64,000 nucleotides of DNA from Paragordius varius (taxonomy: Eukaryota; Nematomorpha): contig OZ176050.1 of the NCBI GenBank assembly GCA_964247055.1, positions 9,424,001 to 9,488,000 of the forward strand, read 5' to 3'. The notes under the pieces were generated by a model. It ran no database searches and was not told the DNA's origin. It saw only the letters and a list, made by a program, of their open reading frames with translations. A program made the position numbers and the translations under genes. Positions 51,235 to 61,014 of this stretch are shown here, in pieces; position 1 is the first letter of the stretch, and the number at the start of each line of letters is the position of its first letter.

Positions 51235-52330
51235 TAACACTTAGATACAACACACTCATTTTAGTCCTTCGATTCAAATTGGGGTAGTTAGATACTACAG
51301 GCCTGTTAATACTTTAAAAAATATGGAAGGAATCAAAACCATGGCAAAATTTTGTACTTATATAACAAAAATAAACCTAAATTTAAAAAAAATTTTATTC
51401 AAAAATATTTAATATTAAATATTTTAAGCTAAAACCTAAAGGTAAAAATTTCGTCAACGTGACATGTTTCAAATGTTATAATTAATAAATAATACAAAAT
51501 AAACCGCTTTTTCTATTTCTATCAATGTTAGATGTAATTTATATTAAAATTTAACTTTAGTTTTACCCTTAAAATTAAATAAAGACGATATTTTGCAAAA
51601 AAATTTTAAAATAAAAATGGCGTCTTAGTAGTTTGAGATGCAATTTTTTTCAAAACATTATATAATTTTATTCAGGTTTATTGATTTAATTTGAGCCAAT
51701 TGGCCTTAAACTATAATTTAATATGGATCTCGTTTGCTTTAACTTTGCCAGACATTAAATTTTATTTAGTATCCCTGCTTAGCTTTGTTTTATTCTATTT
51801 TTGGTCAAAATATTTTTGGTTTATTATGAATTTACTATTGCATCAATTAATTTATTACCGTTGTATGACTTTCAATTTTGAAAATCGCTTTTATGCTTAT
51901 CTCACATTTAATTCGTTTTCGTGTCATATCGTAAAAAATTTTGTAAATCGGTATCTCGCTTGCCATTTTTTTTAGATTTTAATTCATTGTAATCATAAAT
52001 CATAATTGATTGGGGCGCCTTGTTTATATCGATTATTTACACATTTAACATATCATATATATGTTTAGTATTATACGTTCCATTGCATATGTTTGTTAGA
52101 AGCCCTGAAGAATGATTGACGTCCCCCTGCCCTGAGGCGCGTAAAAGCGTAGGAAGGCGGTAAGGGTCGTCCTGTGCGGACAGTGACGGTAAGGAGCAAG
52201 CCTGTCACACCCTTTTCTGGATACCTGGATAGAGGCATAAATTTAAATTTGGACCGTTTCCTTCAGTAGTTTTTTAAAATTCCCAATTTAAATGTGTCGT
52301 CTGGGGTATTTATATACCCCAATTTGAATC
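51235..52330 (+). repeat. Dispersed repeat family A, copy 4, split by an insertion
   Basis: 51235-51690 matches 39688 onward (TTAACACTTAGATACAACAC, TTAGTCCTTCGATTCAAATT, AAATGGCGTCTTAGTAGTTT). The match resumes near 52235 with GGCATAAATTTAAATTTGG, then CTTCAGTAGTTTTTTAAAAT. The ~540 bases between have no counterpart in copies 1 and 3. Confidence 0.55.
52100..52222. other. GC-rich, foldable island of unknown origin
   Basis: About 120 bases of high GC in an AT-rich setting. Visible pairings are GTCC-TGTGC-GGAC (52168-52180) and GTGAC...AGG-AGCAAG-CCT-GTCAC (52183-52208). It is not a tRNA or rRNA segment I recognise. It lies in the insertion that splits repeat A copy 4. Confidence 0.4.
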
Positions 52331-52418
52331 GAAGTGTTGATGCATAACAAATTTACATTACAACCACCGTAACTTATACTTAATTTATCAAACAAAAAAT
52401 CATCGGTAACATGTAAGT

Positions 52419-55400
52419 ATGAAACCTTTGTTACCACCTCGCAAAAATTTAGCTGAAGCAGCTCTTGACGCATTTCAAAAATTGCCTAAAATAACTCAAT
52501 TCAATTTATCTCATAACCCAGGAGCTATTAAAAAAGTATTTCTCAATATAATCCAAAGCGGCCTCATGTATCTTCAAGGGGACAACATGGACATTCGCCT
52601 CGTGGTGCTATGCAACAATTGAATTATGAATATTTAGGATATGAAGGGGGACAAACACCATTTTACAAAAGAGTTCCTATCACACAATTTTATAACTTTG
52701 GAGAAAAGTAAATATTTTTTATATTTAAGTTTTCGCCGTGAGTACCCACCTTTGACATTATATAATTTACAACTCTTAATTGATACTAAGCAAATAAACC
52801 CGAATAAGCCAATTGATATCAAAACCATTTTAGCCACAAAATTTATGAAAATGGATCGAGATAGTTACTATGGTATCCATTTAATAGATAAGGTATAATA
52901 TTAAACAAATTTAGGGCTTGAATCATTTTAATGCGAAAATTGATATTGAAGTTCAATGGGCTTCTGAACAGGTAATAGCAGCAATCGAACGTTGTGGTGG
53001 TTCAATTACCCTGACCTATTATGATCCAATTTCAATTAGTATTCTCAAAGATCCTTTGGCATATTTCCGAAAAGGGGAACCGCTGCCTAGAAGACTACTG
53101 CCTCCAAAAGATATTTTGGAATTTTACTCTGATCCTCAGAATAGGGGTTATCTTGTTCCCTATAATCCTCTCTTAAGTTCCAAAATTGAGGGACCACCTA
53201 ACAATCCTATAAAAATGCAATCACCTTCACAATACTTATGGTTAAAAAAGTTAGAAACTGCACAAAAATACGGATATGATATATACTACAAAGGTGTATA
53301 AATTGTTAAATTAAATATTTTTACACTATTTAACTCTACTTTCTATCAAACTTTAATACTCTTTTACAACTCTTTATTAAATTTTTTTAACAATAGTAAC
53401 AAAGATGTTAAAACCATAAAATGTATTAAAGATGATAATGATAATATAATAACGAATCCCTCGAAAGTCAAAGAAATTTGGAAAACGAACCTAGAAAAAC
53501 AACTCAACCAAGTAAACCCGACCAAACAAATTAGCATAGTTTCACCAGTAGCTGGTCCCATACAAGAAATCACCATAGATCAAGTCACAACTGCAATCAA
53601 TAAATTAAAAAGTAACAAAGCTCCAGGCCCAAGCAGCCTTTCAGTCGACCTCATTCGACCCATCAAAAACACTGCAGAGTATCTGACAAAACTCTTTAAC
53701 CAAATAATAATTACTAACCAAACTCCCAACGATTGGAAGAACAGCATAATAATCCCCATTTATAAAAATAAAGGCGATCGTTTAAAAACATCGTCCTACC
53801 GACCTTTAAAACTTCTGGAACACACACTTAAAATATTCGAAAATATTTTGGAAAACAGGCTTAGAAAACTTATAAACTTAGATTCGAATCAGTTTGCATT
53901 CCGTCCAAATCGTAGCACAATTGATCCCTTGTTCATCCTAAGACGCTTACAAGAAAAATATCTAGAAAAGAAACAAAAGCTATACCATGTCTTTGTAGAT
54001 CTGGAACGTGCGTTTGACCAAATACCACGCTCCACAATTCAATGGGCACTACGTAAAAAGGGAATAGAAGAACATACTATACAAATTTTATTACTACTCT
54101 ATAAAAATACAACCAACGTTAAAACCATTATTGGCAATACAAACAATTTCCCAACAAACGCTGGACTACATCAGGGTTCAGTCCTAAGTCCACTCCTTTT
54201 TATTACTATAATGGATGCGGCAACGCAAGACATAAGAAGTGAATGCCCTTGGGAAATGTTATTTGCCGACGACCTCGTGATAACGACACGATCATGGGAT
54301 CAACTGGTAAATACATATTCCAAGTGGAAGAAATGCCTTGAACAATATGGAATGATAATAAACGCCACAAAAACAAAAATAATGATAACGGGTGAAAGTG
54401 AAACACCCAGATACCCCTGTTCCATTTGCAGTATGGAAGTACGTTCAAATTTCATTAAATGCATATCATGTCAAATGTGGGTACACAAAAAGTGCTCTAA
54501 AATAAAAGACAAGTTAACAAATGTATAAAATTTTAAATGCTTAAATTGCTTAGACCCAAACAATAATAATTTTAATCGACCAAAGCTACTTAACATTGAT
54601 GGACATGACATCGAATTGGTTGACTCTTTCGTATACCTAGGAGATGTCATATCATTTCAGGGAAGCCCACAAAAGGCTATCAAAAGAAGAATACATCAAG
54701 GTTGGATAAAATATAATCAATTAAAATATGTTTTCCAAAACAAAAATGTTAACAATCGTAATAAATGGTATCTTTACAAGGCAGGAATAAGACCTGCTCT
54801 TACCTATGGTTCTAAAACCTGGGCATTAAACAAAACAAATCAAACAAAACTCCTAACCAGTGAGAATCGAATACTCAAAAGCTGCTTTCGTACACCAGAA
54901 ATACCAATTTTCATTAAGAAAACGATAAAATCGATTATATAATTCAAACAAACAGATTGCGTCTCTACGGTCATACTCAGAGAAGAGACGCCACCCATCC
55001 TTTAAAAACTGTTGATAACATTAATGTTGATGGCAATAGAAGAAAGGGACGACCACTCTTTTCTTATAATGATAATATAAAAATGGACTTGAATCAACGC
55101 AGCCTTTCCACAGAACAATGTAAAGATCGTAATTTATGGAGGAAACTACTTCGTGGATACAAAACTCCGAATATGGAGTCCTAAAATTTATCCATCCATC
55201 CAAAGCTTTTTAAAATATATTTGTTTTCCTTGTTTGTTTTTTTTACATATCTAACAATGCTTTAGGAGAAATCAAAATAACGCGTTCATCCATTAATATT
55301 ATTTAATTTTATATGAAAAAGCGGACATTTTTTTTTCTCGCAAAAAATATATAATTAATCTTGAAATTTGAGTTAAAAGCAAGCACTAACTATTATTACG

Positions 55401-55822
55401 AAATAATTATTCCCCCAAAGAACATGCCACATATTTGATCATTAAAATTATTAAAAAAATTAAAATTTTAAATACGAAGAATTCTATTTTAGTAATGATC
55501 AAAATTAGTTTGTTATTACATAAAATATAAATATTTCCATTGTTTACACAAATACCATTATATCCTCACAGATAATAAAACACCTGTGACTTTGGATAAT
55601 ATACACAATTTTTGGATGCAAAACGATGCAAGTTCCAATGCAATCAGTCCTGATTTTCCATCCCCATTTTATACGTACAAAACGCCTCATCAAATCTTTG
55701 AAGGGTTAAAACCCGGTTGTATAATAAATCTTCAGGACAAAGTTGTGTTGAACCCCACGTCGCCAGAATGGAAAAAATATTATGAAGGCCAATCCATGAC
55801 AGCTCAAACGCATTGGGAATAA
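52419..55822 (+). CDS. MRPL15: Mitochondrial large ribosomal subunit protein L15
   Basis: Five exons: 52419-52535, 52559-52707, 52730-52892, 52915-53293, 55572-55822 (352 aa; human 296). Three introns are only 23, 22 and 22 nt; the fourth is 2278 nt and contains a LINE. All are GT-AG and the total is a multiple of three. Family matches in order: NPG.IKK, RGQHGHSPRG, LGYEGGQTPFYKRVP, NFGENFRREYPPLTLYNLQL, NPNKPIDI, YYGIHLID, KIDIEVQWASEQVIAAIERC, PLPRRLLPP, NRGYLVPYNP, QKYGYD, PHQIFEGLKPGCIINLQDKV. These align almost without gaps to vertebrate MRPL15 (GFEGGQTPFYIRIP, SFRRQYKPLSLNRLQYLID, KVNIEVQLASELAIAAIEK). It is a uL15-family component of the mitochondrial 39S subunit. A ~20-residue acidic/S/P insertion precedes the last block. 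It converges on PITHD1, with 71 bp between stops. Confidence 0.95.
52536..52558 (+). other. Ultrashort intron 1 of MRPL15 (23 nt)
   Basis: GTATTT...CCAAAG, phase 0. Removal joins NPGAIKK to RPHVSSRGQHGH, as L15 requires. Retained, it shifts the frame. A single-base change in the adjacent A run would give a similar frame, so this is the least certain of the three in this gene. Confidence 0.7.
52708..52729 (+). other. Ultrashort intron 2 of MRPL15 (22 nt)
   Basis: GTAAAT...TTTAAG, phase 2. Removal joins YNFGE(N) to FRREYPPL, matching human NEGHSFRRQYKPL. Retained, it gives an immediate TAA. Confidence 0.88.
52893..52914 (+). other. Ultrashort intron 3 of MRPL15 (22 nt)
   Basis: GTATAA...TTTAG, phase 0. 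Removal joins GIHLIDK to GLNHFNAKIDIEVQ, matching human [21 protein letters not shown]. Retained, it gives a stop at the second codon. Confidence 0.9.
53320..55200 (+). mobile_element. LINE in the last intron of MRPL15, with zinc-finger after the RT
   Basis: Same orientation as the host gene. Reverse transcriptase: NKLKSNKAPGPSSLSVDLI (about 53600), NDWKNSIIIPIYKNKGD, SSYRPLKLLE, FAFRPNRSTIDPLF, YHVFVDLERAFDQIPR, GLHQGSVLSPLLF, LFADDLVIT (54259-54285). A cysteine/histidine finger follows: CSICSMEV..NFIKCISCQMWVHKKC, continuing as KCLNC after one stop at about 54526. Then DSFVYLGDVIS, ALTYGSKTWA and a C-terminal RLYGHTQRRDATHPLK...NRRKGRPL box in another frame (frameshift near 54945). No endonuclease is present, so it is 5'-truncated. 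It ends in ATCCATCCATCC near 55190. The closest clade is undecided. Confidence 0.88.
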
Positions 55823-55893
55823 AATACTTTATATAAAATAAATAAATTTTTGATTTATTAGTTTATTTTAATTGTATATATCAATATTATTTA

Positions 55894-57002
55894 TTATCGT
55901 ATCTGGACTTGTCCGCCACCTTCTTCCTTAACTTTGTGGTCACATGGGTTTGCAGTTGCTTCGTAATTACATAAGGTTATTTCTTGGCGAAAAGGCTGCA
56001 TAATGCAAACATTTTTATACCAAGGATTCATTTAATAAGGAACAAAAAAACTTTCAAACAGTAAAAATATTGCAAGCCTAAACATATTTTTTATTGGCTT
56101 TTATAATTTTTTAAAAAATAAGTAAAAACTTATGTATTTTTTGAAAGTATTTTCCGATATTTCATTAAATTGTTTCAATGAATTTGTTTACCTATTAACT
56201 AAAATTACCAAGGAATTTTATTAATCTTCAGATACTTAGAATAATATAATCATTTTATGCAAAAATAATCTCGTAAAATTCTTAAAGGCGTTGTATATTA
56301 TCTTAATAATAAAAGTAAATTGAAAAGGGATAATGTAAAATAATTACCCGAATATATTCACCATACAAGCCTATATAATAAATTTTTGTGCGCGGTTCAC
56401 CATAACTATTTGGAATGAATATTGATAAATGTTGTATGGATGAAAATTGACTAGCCCTTTATTATTATTATTATTATAACATTAAGGTGAATACTTTAGT
56501 GGATATTCTAACACATTATCAGATTCATTATTGGCTACTAATTTAAAGGTTTGATCAGCATGTGCATTTGTATCATCAAATGTCATTGTTGGTCGATTTT
56601 TAAACCTAAACATTATAAATTTAGGTTTTTACATACAATCTTATTTCGGAAGGATGTGAGTTACCTTCACCCCCAATTATAGTGAGACTTTTGACGGTGA
56701 CAACTCCTGTAAATCTAAAATATAAAATTAATATATAAACGGTATTAGGATTAATAGTTCGGGGTCCACATCAGATTCAAGCCACTTTAAATTAATGTGC
56801 ATAAATAAATAAAAAATACTTCGGATTTATCTAATCGTTGGTCATGAGGTTTAAATATTTTTTTCACAGATTTTTCTTCCAATTCATTAAGGCATACTAA
56901 ATTGCCTCTATCAATTTTTTCGTAAAGACTTTCTTTACCTCTCGCTAAATCTGACGTTTCATGGCTACATTGTTTGTTACAAGTGTGGTGATTGTGAACC
57001 AT
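55894..57002 (-). CDS. PITHD1: PITH domain-containing protein 1
   Basis: Six exons: 57002-56820, 56784-56741, 56714-56637, 56605-56495, 56456-56348, 55995-55894 (208 aa; human 211). Introns are 35, 26, 31, 38 and 352 nt, all GT-AG and phase-consistent. It starts with a His/Cys-rich MVHNHHTCNKQCSH (human MSHGHSHGGGGC). Then SLYEKIDRGNLVCLNE, VKKIFKPHDQRLDKSE, WLESDVDPELLILIPFTGVV, VKSLTIIGGEGNSHPSEIRL, FKNRPTMTFDDTNAHADQTF, NVLEYPLK, SSIQHLSIFIPNSYGEPRTK, IYYIGLYGE and EITLCNYEATANPCDHKV, collinear with human PITHD1 over its length. PITH domains bind the 26S proteasome or accompany thioredoxin-like domains; PITHD1 itself has been linked to proteasome function and to RUNX1 expression. The AATAAA overlapping the stop and the 71-bp gap to MRPL15 imply overlapping 3' UTRs. 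Confidence 0.95.
56457..56494 (-). other. Ultrashort intron 4 of PITHD1 (38 nt)
   Basis: GTATTC...AATAAAG with an ATA run inside, phase 2. Joins VLEYPLK to ASQFSSIQHLSI (human LEYATKISRFSNVYHLSI). Confidence 0.88.
56606..56636 (-). other. Ultrashort intron 3 of PITHD1 (31 nt)
   Basis: GTATGT...GTTTAG, phase 2, splitting a Leu codon TT|G. Joins HPSEIRL to FKNRPTMTFDD (human HPSEMRLYKNIPQMSFDD). Confidence 0.9.
56715..56740 (-). other. Ultrashort intron 2 of PITHD1 (26 nt)
   Basis: GTTTAT...TTTTAG, phase 2, splitting a Pro codon CC|A. Joins LLILIP to FTGVVTVKSL (human LLFNIPFTGNVKLKG). Confidence 0.9.
56785..56819 (-). other. Ultrashort intron 1 of PITHD1 (35 nt)
   Basis: GTATTT...TTTAAAG, phase 0. 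Joins RLDKSE to WLESDVDPELL (human RTDRSKFVESDADEELL). Retained, it carries an in-frame TAA. Confidence 0.85.
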
Positions 57003-58369
57003 TACAAATATTTTAATGGCTCAATTATTACGGAACTTTAGCTTAAAATTTTGTTTTTTGCACGAATACACCCCGAAAACTTGTTTTTATCGCTTGCATA
57101 TATCATTACATTATATGCACACATTTATATCCTTTATGGATATAAATAAATTTAAAAACATATTTGTTTTAAATGGAATTTAATTGTCCGTTTTAAAAAT
57201 GGTGTTGAAAAAAATTATTTTGGGTATAGATTACGGAAACTTTAAGTTGTTTGGCTAATGTTATGAACGTTGCCCATGTTGTTTATCATAGAAATTCATA
57301 TATAAAGATTAAATTTTGAGAACAACTTACTATGTTTATTTAGGTAGAAGAAGTTACTATTAGAATTTAAAATAAATGGTAGTCATCTCGATATAAAACC
57401 CATTTAAACCTTAAATATTATTTAAAAATATATTAATTTTTTTGACAAGTAAAAACATATCTGTTGGTGCAAATTGTTTTGGTTTAAAATTTAACAATGG
57501 TTATTGCGGGAAAAAATCTCAATTTTAAATTGTCTCGAAAAATACGTTTCTCTCTATCGATTATGTAAGATGTGTTTATTTATCTTTTTCTGTTTTTTAA
57601 AGTCATGCTTGATCATTAATATCTTATATCGGTTATCATAACCTGAATTTTATTTAAAAGGGATATGAGGGCCATGATTGGTATGTAGTGGAAAGTAATT
57701 TAGATTTTTTGAAAAAGGAAAGGCAGATTAATATTGGCACCACCAACTATAAACGATTTGGAATTTTAGACCCCTTTTTTGCTTAAAATAGGTAATTCAA
57801 GAAATGAAATTAATATGGTGTTTACAAAATTTCTGTTTAAGGTCACAAAATATACAAATAGTAAAGCTTATATGGAAAAATCCAGATTTAAACAATTTTG
57901 TATGAAATAAAATCGCGTTTTTAAAATAATAATGTCACCATGGATCAGAAATATTTTTCAAAATGTATTTACTTTAAAATCTTTTCTTAGTCCTGTTCTA
58001 TTAAAAAATGGTAAATAAACTTGATAATTTATAGTCTTTTACATCATTATTTTGTAACATAGTTAGAGCCGCAGAAAAATTGTTTAAACGTTGTAGGAAT
58101 ATATATTTGACATATGGGCTATTGGTATGCATTATAGTAAGGCCATTATTTAAATATATTCATAGGGAGTTAATATATTGAATTTTGATCGAAAAATGTC
58201 ATAGCACAAAAGTAAATACCGATTTCCTGAAATCCTAGCAAGAATTTAAAGATATATTAATATCTTTTGAAATTTATCATGTATTTATCTTTTTATTATT
58301 CCATAATTTTATTTTTAGGTAACTAATCCCCATTAAACGGTTAAAAGAATATCTAGAATTTTATTGAAT
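57003..58369. other. Divergent intergenic region between PITHD1 and PGRMC
   Basis: The two genes point away from this AT-rich 1.4-kb stretch, which must hold both promoters. No specific element or gene is recognised. Confidence 0.5.
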
Positions 58370-59595
58370 ATGGCAATTTATAATGTAAGTCACTGTGATA
58401 TATTTAAAATTAACTATCAGAAAGTCGAGTTGCAAAGAATTTTAAATCCATATGCAGTCTGTATCAGAAGTTGGGTTTCAGTTTCATTACATCATGTGGG
58501 CGTTGGCTTTAACCTGTCTTGCTTTGACGTTACTTTTAGGGATTTTTATCTACCGCAAACGCACTATGAGAAATCATAAAAATGATATATTACACTTGAA
58601 ATATCTTATTCCCAAAAATTTGACTCTTAAACAACTAAAAGAATACGATGGCCTAAATGGGAAACCAATATATATTGCCGTTAACAAGCGCATATTTGAT
58701 GTGTCTCAACAGTCTGATCAATATGGACCACGTATCTTTCTTTATAATATTTTTTAGAGGGTCCATACGGATTATTTGCAGGCCGGGATGCTACGAAAAG
58801 TTTGGCAAAATTCAATTTATCCGATATTACCGATGAGCCTATTGACCTTTCAGAACTCACCACGAAAGAAATGGAAAGTGTCAAAGAGTGGGAACTCCAA
58901 TTTCAAGGTAGTTCTAGGCATATATTTTTTAGAAAAATATCCTTGTGTTGGGCGATTGATTGACATAGGAGAAGATACTAATGAATACGATCATTTTGTT
59001 GCTGAAGCCTTGAAGAACGATACAAACTTAGTAAGCACATTAGAAATACCAATCGAACATCGGTTACAACGATTATTTCATTCACAATCAGATCCATCCT
59101 TAAATAATATAAATGAAGTTTTGTTGATGGATGATACCACAAATAAAAGCAAACCAACGATTGTCGAAAAAAATAAGAAGAATAGCTTTATTAAAACAGA
59201 TTCATCATATTTATCAAGTCGCATGTCACTTCCTACAGCCTGTAATTTTGAAATAAATCAACGACAACGATCAATCTTAACTGACACAACTATTCCAACA
59301 GCCAACCATGATAATGATTACGAAAATACAATCCTTAATTTCATAAATTCGAATCAAGATGTATTGGGTGCAAATATGTATAATAGGTAAATTTATTGCT
59401 TAATTTCCTATCCGCTTTCATTTATCACGACTAATTCCACATTTAACAAAAGAAAATATATTATCTTAAAGTTAATTACTTTATGCTCAAATTTATATCG
59501 AAATAAAATTTAGATTCAATGATCACCTTAATAGCACATCCTTTTTAAATTCACCAAAAATGGTCTCCTTCGACATCAAAGATAAAATGGAATAA
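58370..59595 (+). CDS. Membrane-associated progesterone receptor component (MAPR/PGRMC), cytochrome b5-like
   Basis: Five exons: 58370-58384, 58458-58731, 58758-58907, 58933-59386, 59514-59595 (324 aa). Introns are 73, 26, 25 and 127 nt, all GT-AG and frame-keeping. The short first exon (MAIYN, donor AAT|GTAAGT) was chosen over the ATG at 58452 because that ATG overlaps the acceptor CATATGCAG; initiation at 58452 without splicing is possible. A single membrane span (MWALALTCLALTLLLGIFIY) near residues 18-37 is followed by basic residues, then the b5-like domain: LTLKQLKEYDG, PIYIAVNKRIFDVS, DQYGPQGPYGLFAGRDATKS, LAKFNLSD, ESVKEWELQFQEKYPCVGRL. The two Tyr of YGP.GPY, which hold haem in PGRMC1, are present. 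The family acts in the ER and other membranes with cytochrome P450s and sterol metabolism. Odd: a ~165-residue S/N/T-rich tail, where vertebrate PGRMCs have about 30 acidic residues. Confidence 0.93.
58732..58757 (+). other. Ultrashort intron 2 of the PGRMC gene (26 nt)
   Basis: GTATCT...TTTTTAG, phase 1, C|AG. Joins DQYGP to QGPYGLFAGRD, the near-invariant YGPxGPYG haem-site motif. Retained, it adds a TAG stop. Confidence 0.93.
58908..58932 (+). other. Ultrashort intron 3 of the PGRMC gene (25 nt)
   Basis: GTAGTT...TTTTTAG, phase 1, G|AA. Joins EWELQFQ to EKYPCVGRL (human DWESQFTFKYHHVGKL). Retained, it shifts the frame. Confidence 0.92.
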
Positions 59596-60722
59596 TTACA
59601 CATCCATTTTCCGATTGTATAATAGAAACTCTCTATTTATAGAATCATTTAATATACACCAAAATAAAATTTAGGTGCATGGGTATAATCACCATATTCA
59701 ATCAATGTTTTATAAACAGTTAGAATTTGTACAAAACTATTTTCAATTTACTGTAAAGCTTAAGGGGACTTCCTATCACTACATGTCGCATTTATCACGA
59801 ATTACGGATTCTACACCGATTTTTCTATTTATTATAAATTATTGGATTACTAAATTATTATGGTTTAATCCTTTATATTTATACCAAACACACAAGTTTT
59901 CATTAATACAAGATATTTTTATTTTTTTAACCGCAAAATTCCTGATTCATAATTTTTTATACTTATCATCAGAAACATAGTATAGTTTTGATATAAAAAT
60001 TTATATTTATATGTATTTTTTTTATCTAAATATAATTTAAACCACTGTGTTCAGATATTTACTATACCAATATTCATAATAGTCTTTTTTTCTTCATTGT
60101 GACCTAATTAATTTACTAACAAAACATACAATCGTAACATAGAAAAGAGATAAAACTGTTTGTGTGACATATGCGCTGTATAACAGTAGCCAATTTTTCG
60201 TACAGTCATAATTTTTTTTGCCATATCTTATCAATTGCACACTTACTTCTTTCACGCGGATTATTTATGTAAAACTGTATTAATTTCAAACGCTCAAAAG
60301 ATTCATTTTTCAAATTGTTTTTTGTTAAAGTCATTCACATATATTATATAGCCTTTGTTGTACAAAATCAATTTTAATCATTTAATTAAATTTGTAAACT
60401 CCAATTACTAATACACAGTAATTCTTCCAATTTTAAAGCTTTAGGGAATCATATTATCAAGTTAATGAAACAGTTTTAAAGATTATAAATGATTAATGGT
60501 AAACTACCCATTTTATTTTTTTCAATCCACAGATTACGCTTATTCGATTCTAGAGATATATTAAATTACATATCAATCCATATAGCTGTATATAAAATAA
60601 ATTTGGTGTTAATAATATATGATTTAATCATGATCTTTAATATAATACTAATTAGCCGAATATTATATTAAAACTCATAGCTCACTATATTCATATTAAG
60701 ATATTTTTGGATATATCCATAG
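59596..60722. other. 3' flank of PGRMC, spacer
   Basis: AT-rich. A frame at 59669-59980 (starting after TTTAG|GTGCATGG) is hydrophobic and AT-driven, without family resemblance. An alternative PGRMC 3' exon is conceivable but unsupported. Confidence 0.4.
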
Positions 60723-61014
60723 CAGGGGTAGCCACGACGCGGCCCGCCAAGACTTTGTGTGACCGCAAAAAATTTGGAATCCATGATTTGCAAAAAATGC
60801 TCATAATATCTTAGTAAAAATCATATTTTTTAGACATTTTTTTTAATTGAGCCTATAGCAGTAACGAGAAAAATCGTTACCTTCCGTTTCCATTGTCCAG
60901 TTTTATGTTTGAAATCTAATAAATTATTTATGTACATATAGATTTCAAATGTGGTCCGCCGAAATTTTTGAGCTAAAAATGCGGCCGAGAAGTCATTTGT
61001 GTTGGACACCCCTG
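60723..61014. mobile_element. hAT-like non-autonomous element
   Basis: Ends CAGGGGTAGCCACGAC and GTTGGACACCCCTG. Subterminal CGGCCCGCC and GGTCCGCCGAAATTTTTGAG with AATGCGGCCGAG. Flanking 8-mers ATCCATAG and TTCTAAAG agree at 5 of 8. Same family as 20952-21491 and 34051-34297. Confidence 0.75.

Noticed and set aside
51691-51975. 94-codon hydrophobic ORF
   Set aside because: Lies in repeat-derived DNA with a non-ATG-biased, AT-driven composition; membrane-like appearance follows from T-rich codons.
52419-53301. MRPL15 as a frameshifted pseudogene
   Set aside because: Each apparent break coincides with GT...AG of 22-23 nt at the exact place homology jumps, and the rest is highly conserved. 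Two neighbouring genes show the same pattern.
58452-58757. PGRMC ORF ending at the TAG near 58757 as a truncated protein
   Set aside because: The stop is formed by the 3' end of a 26-nt intron; the haem motif resumes immediately after it.
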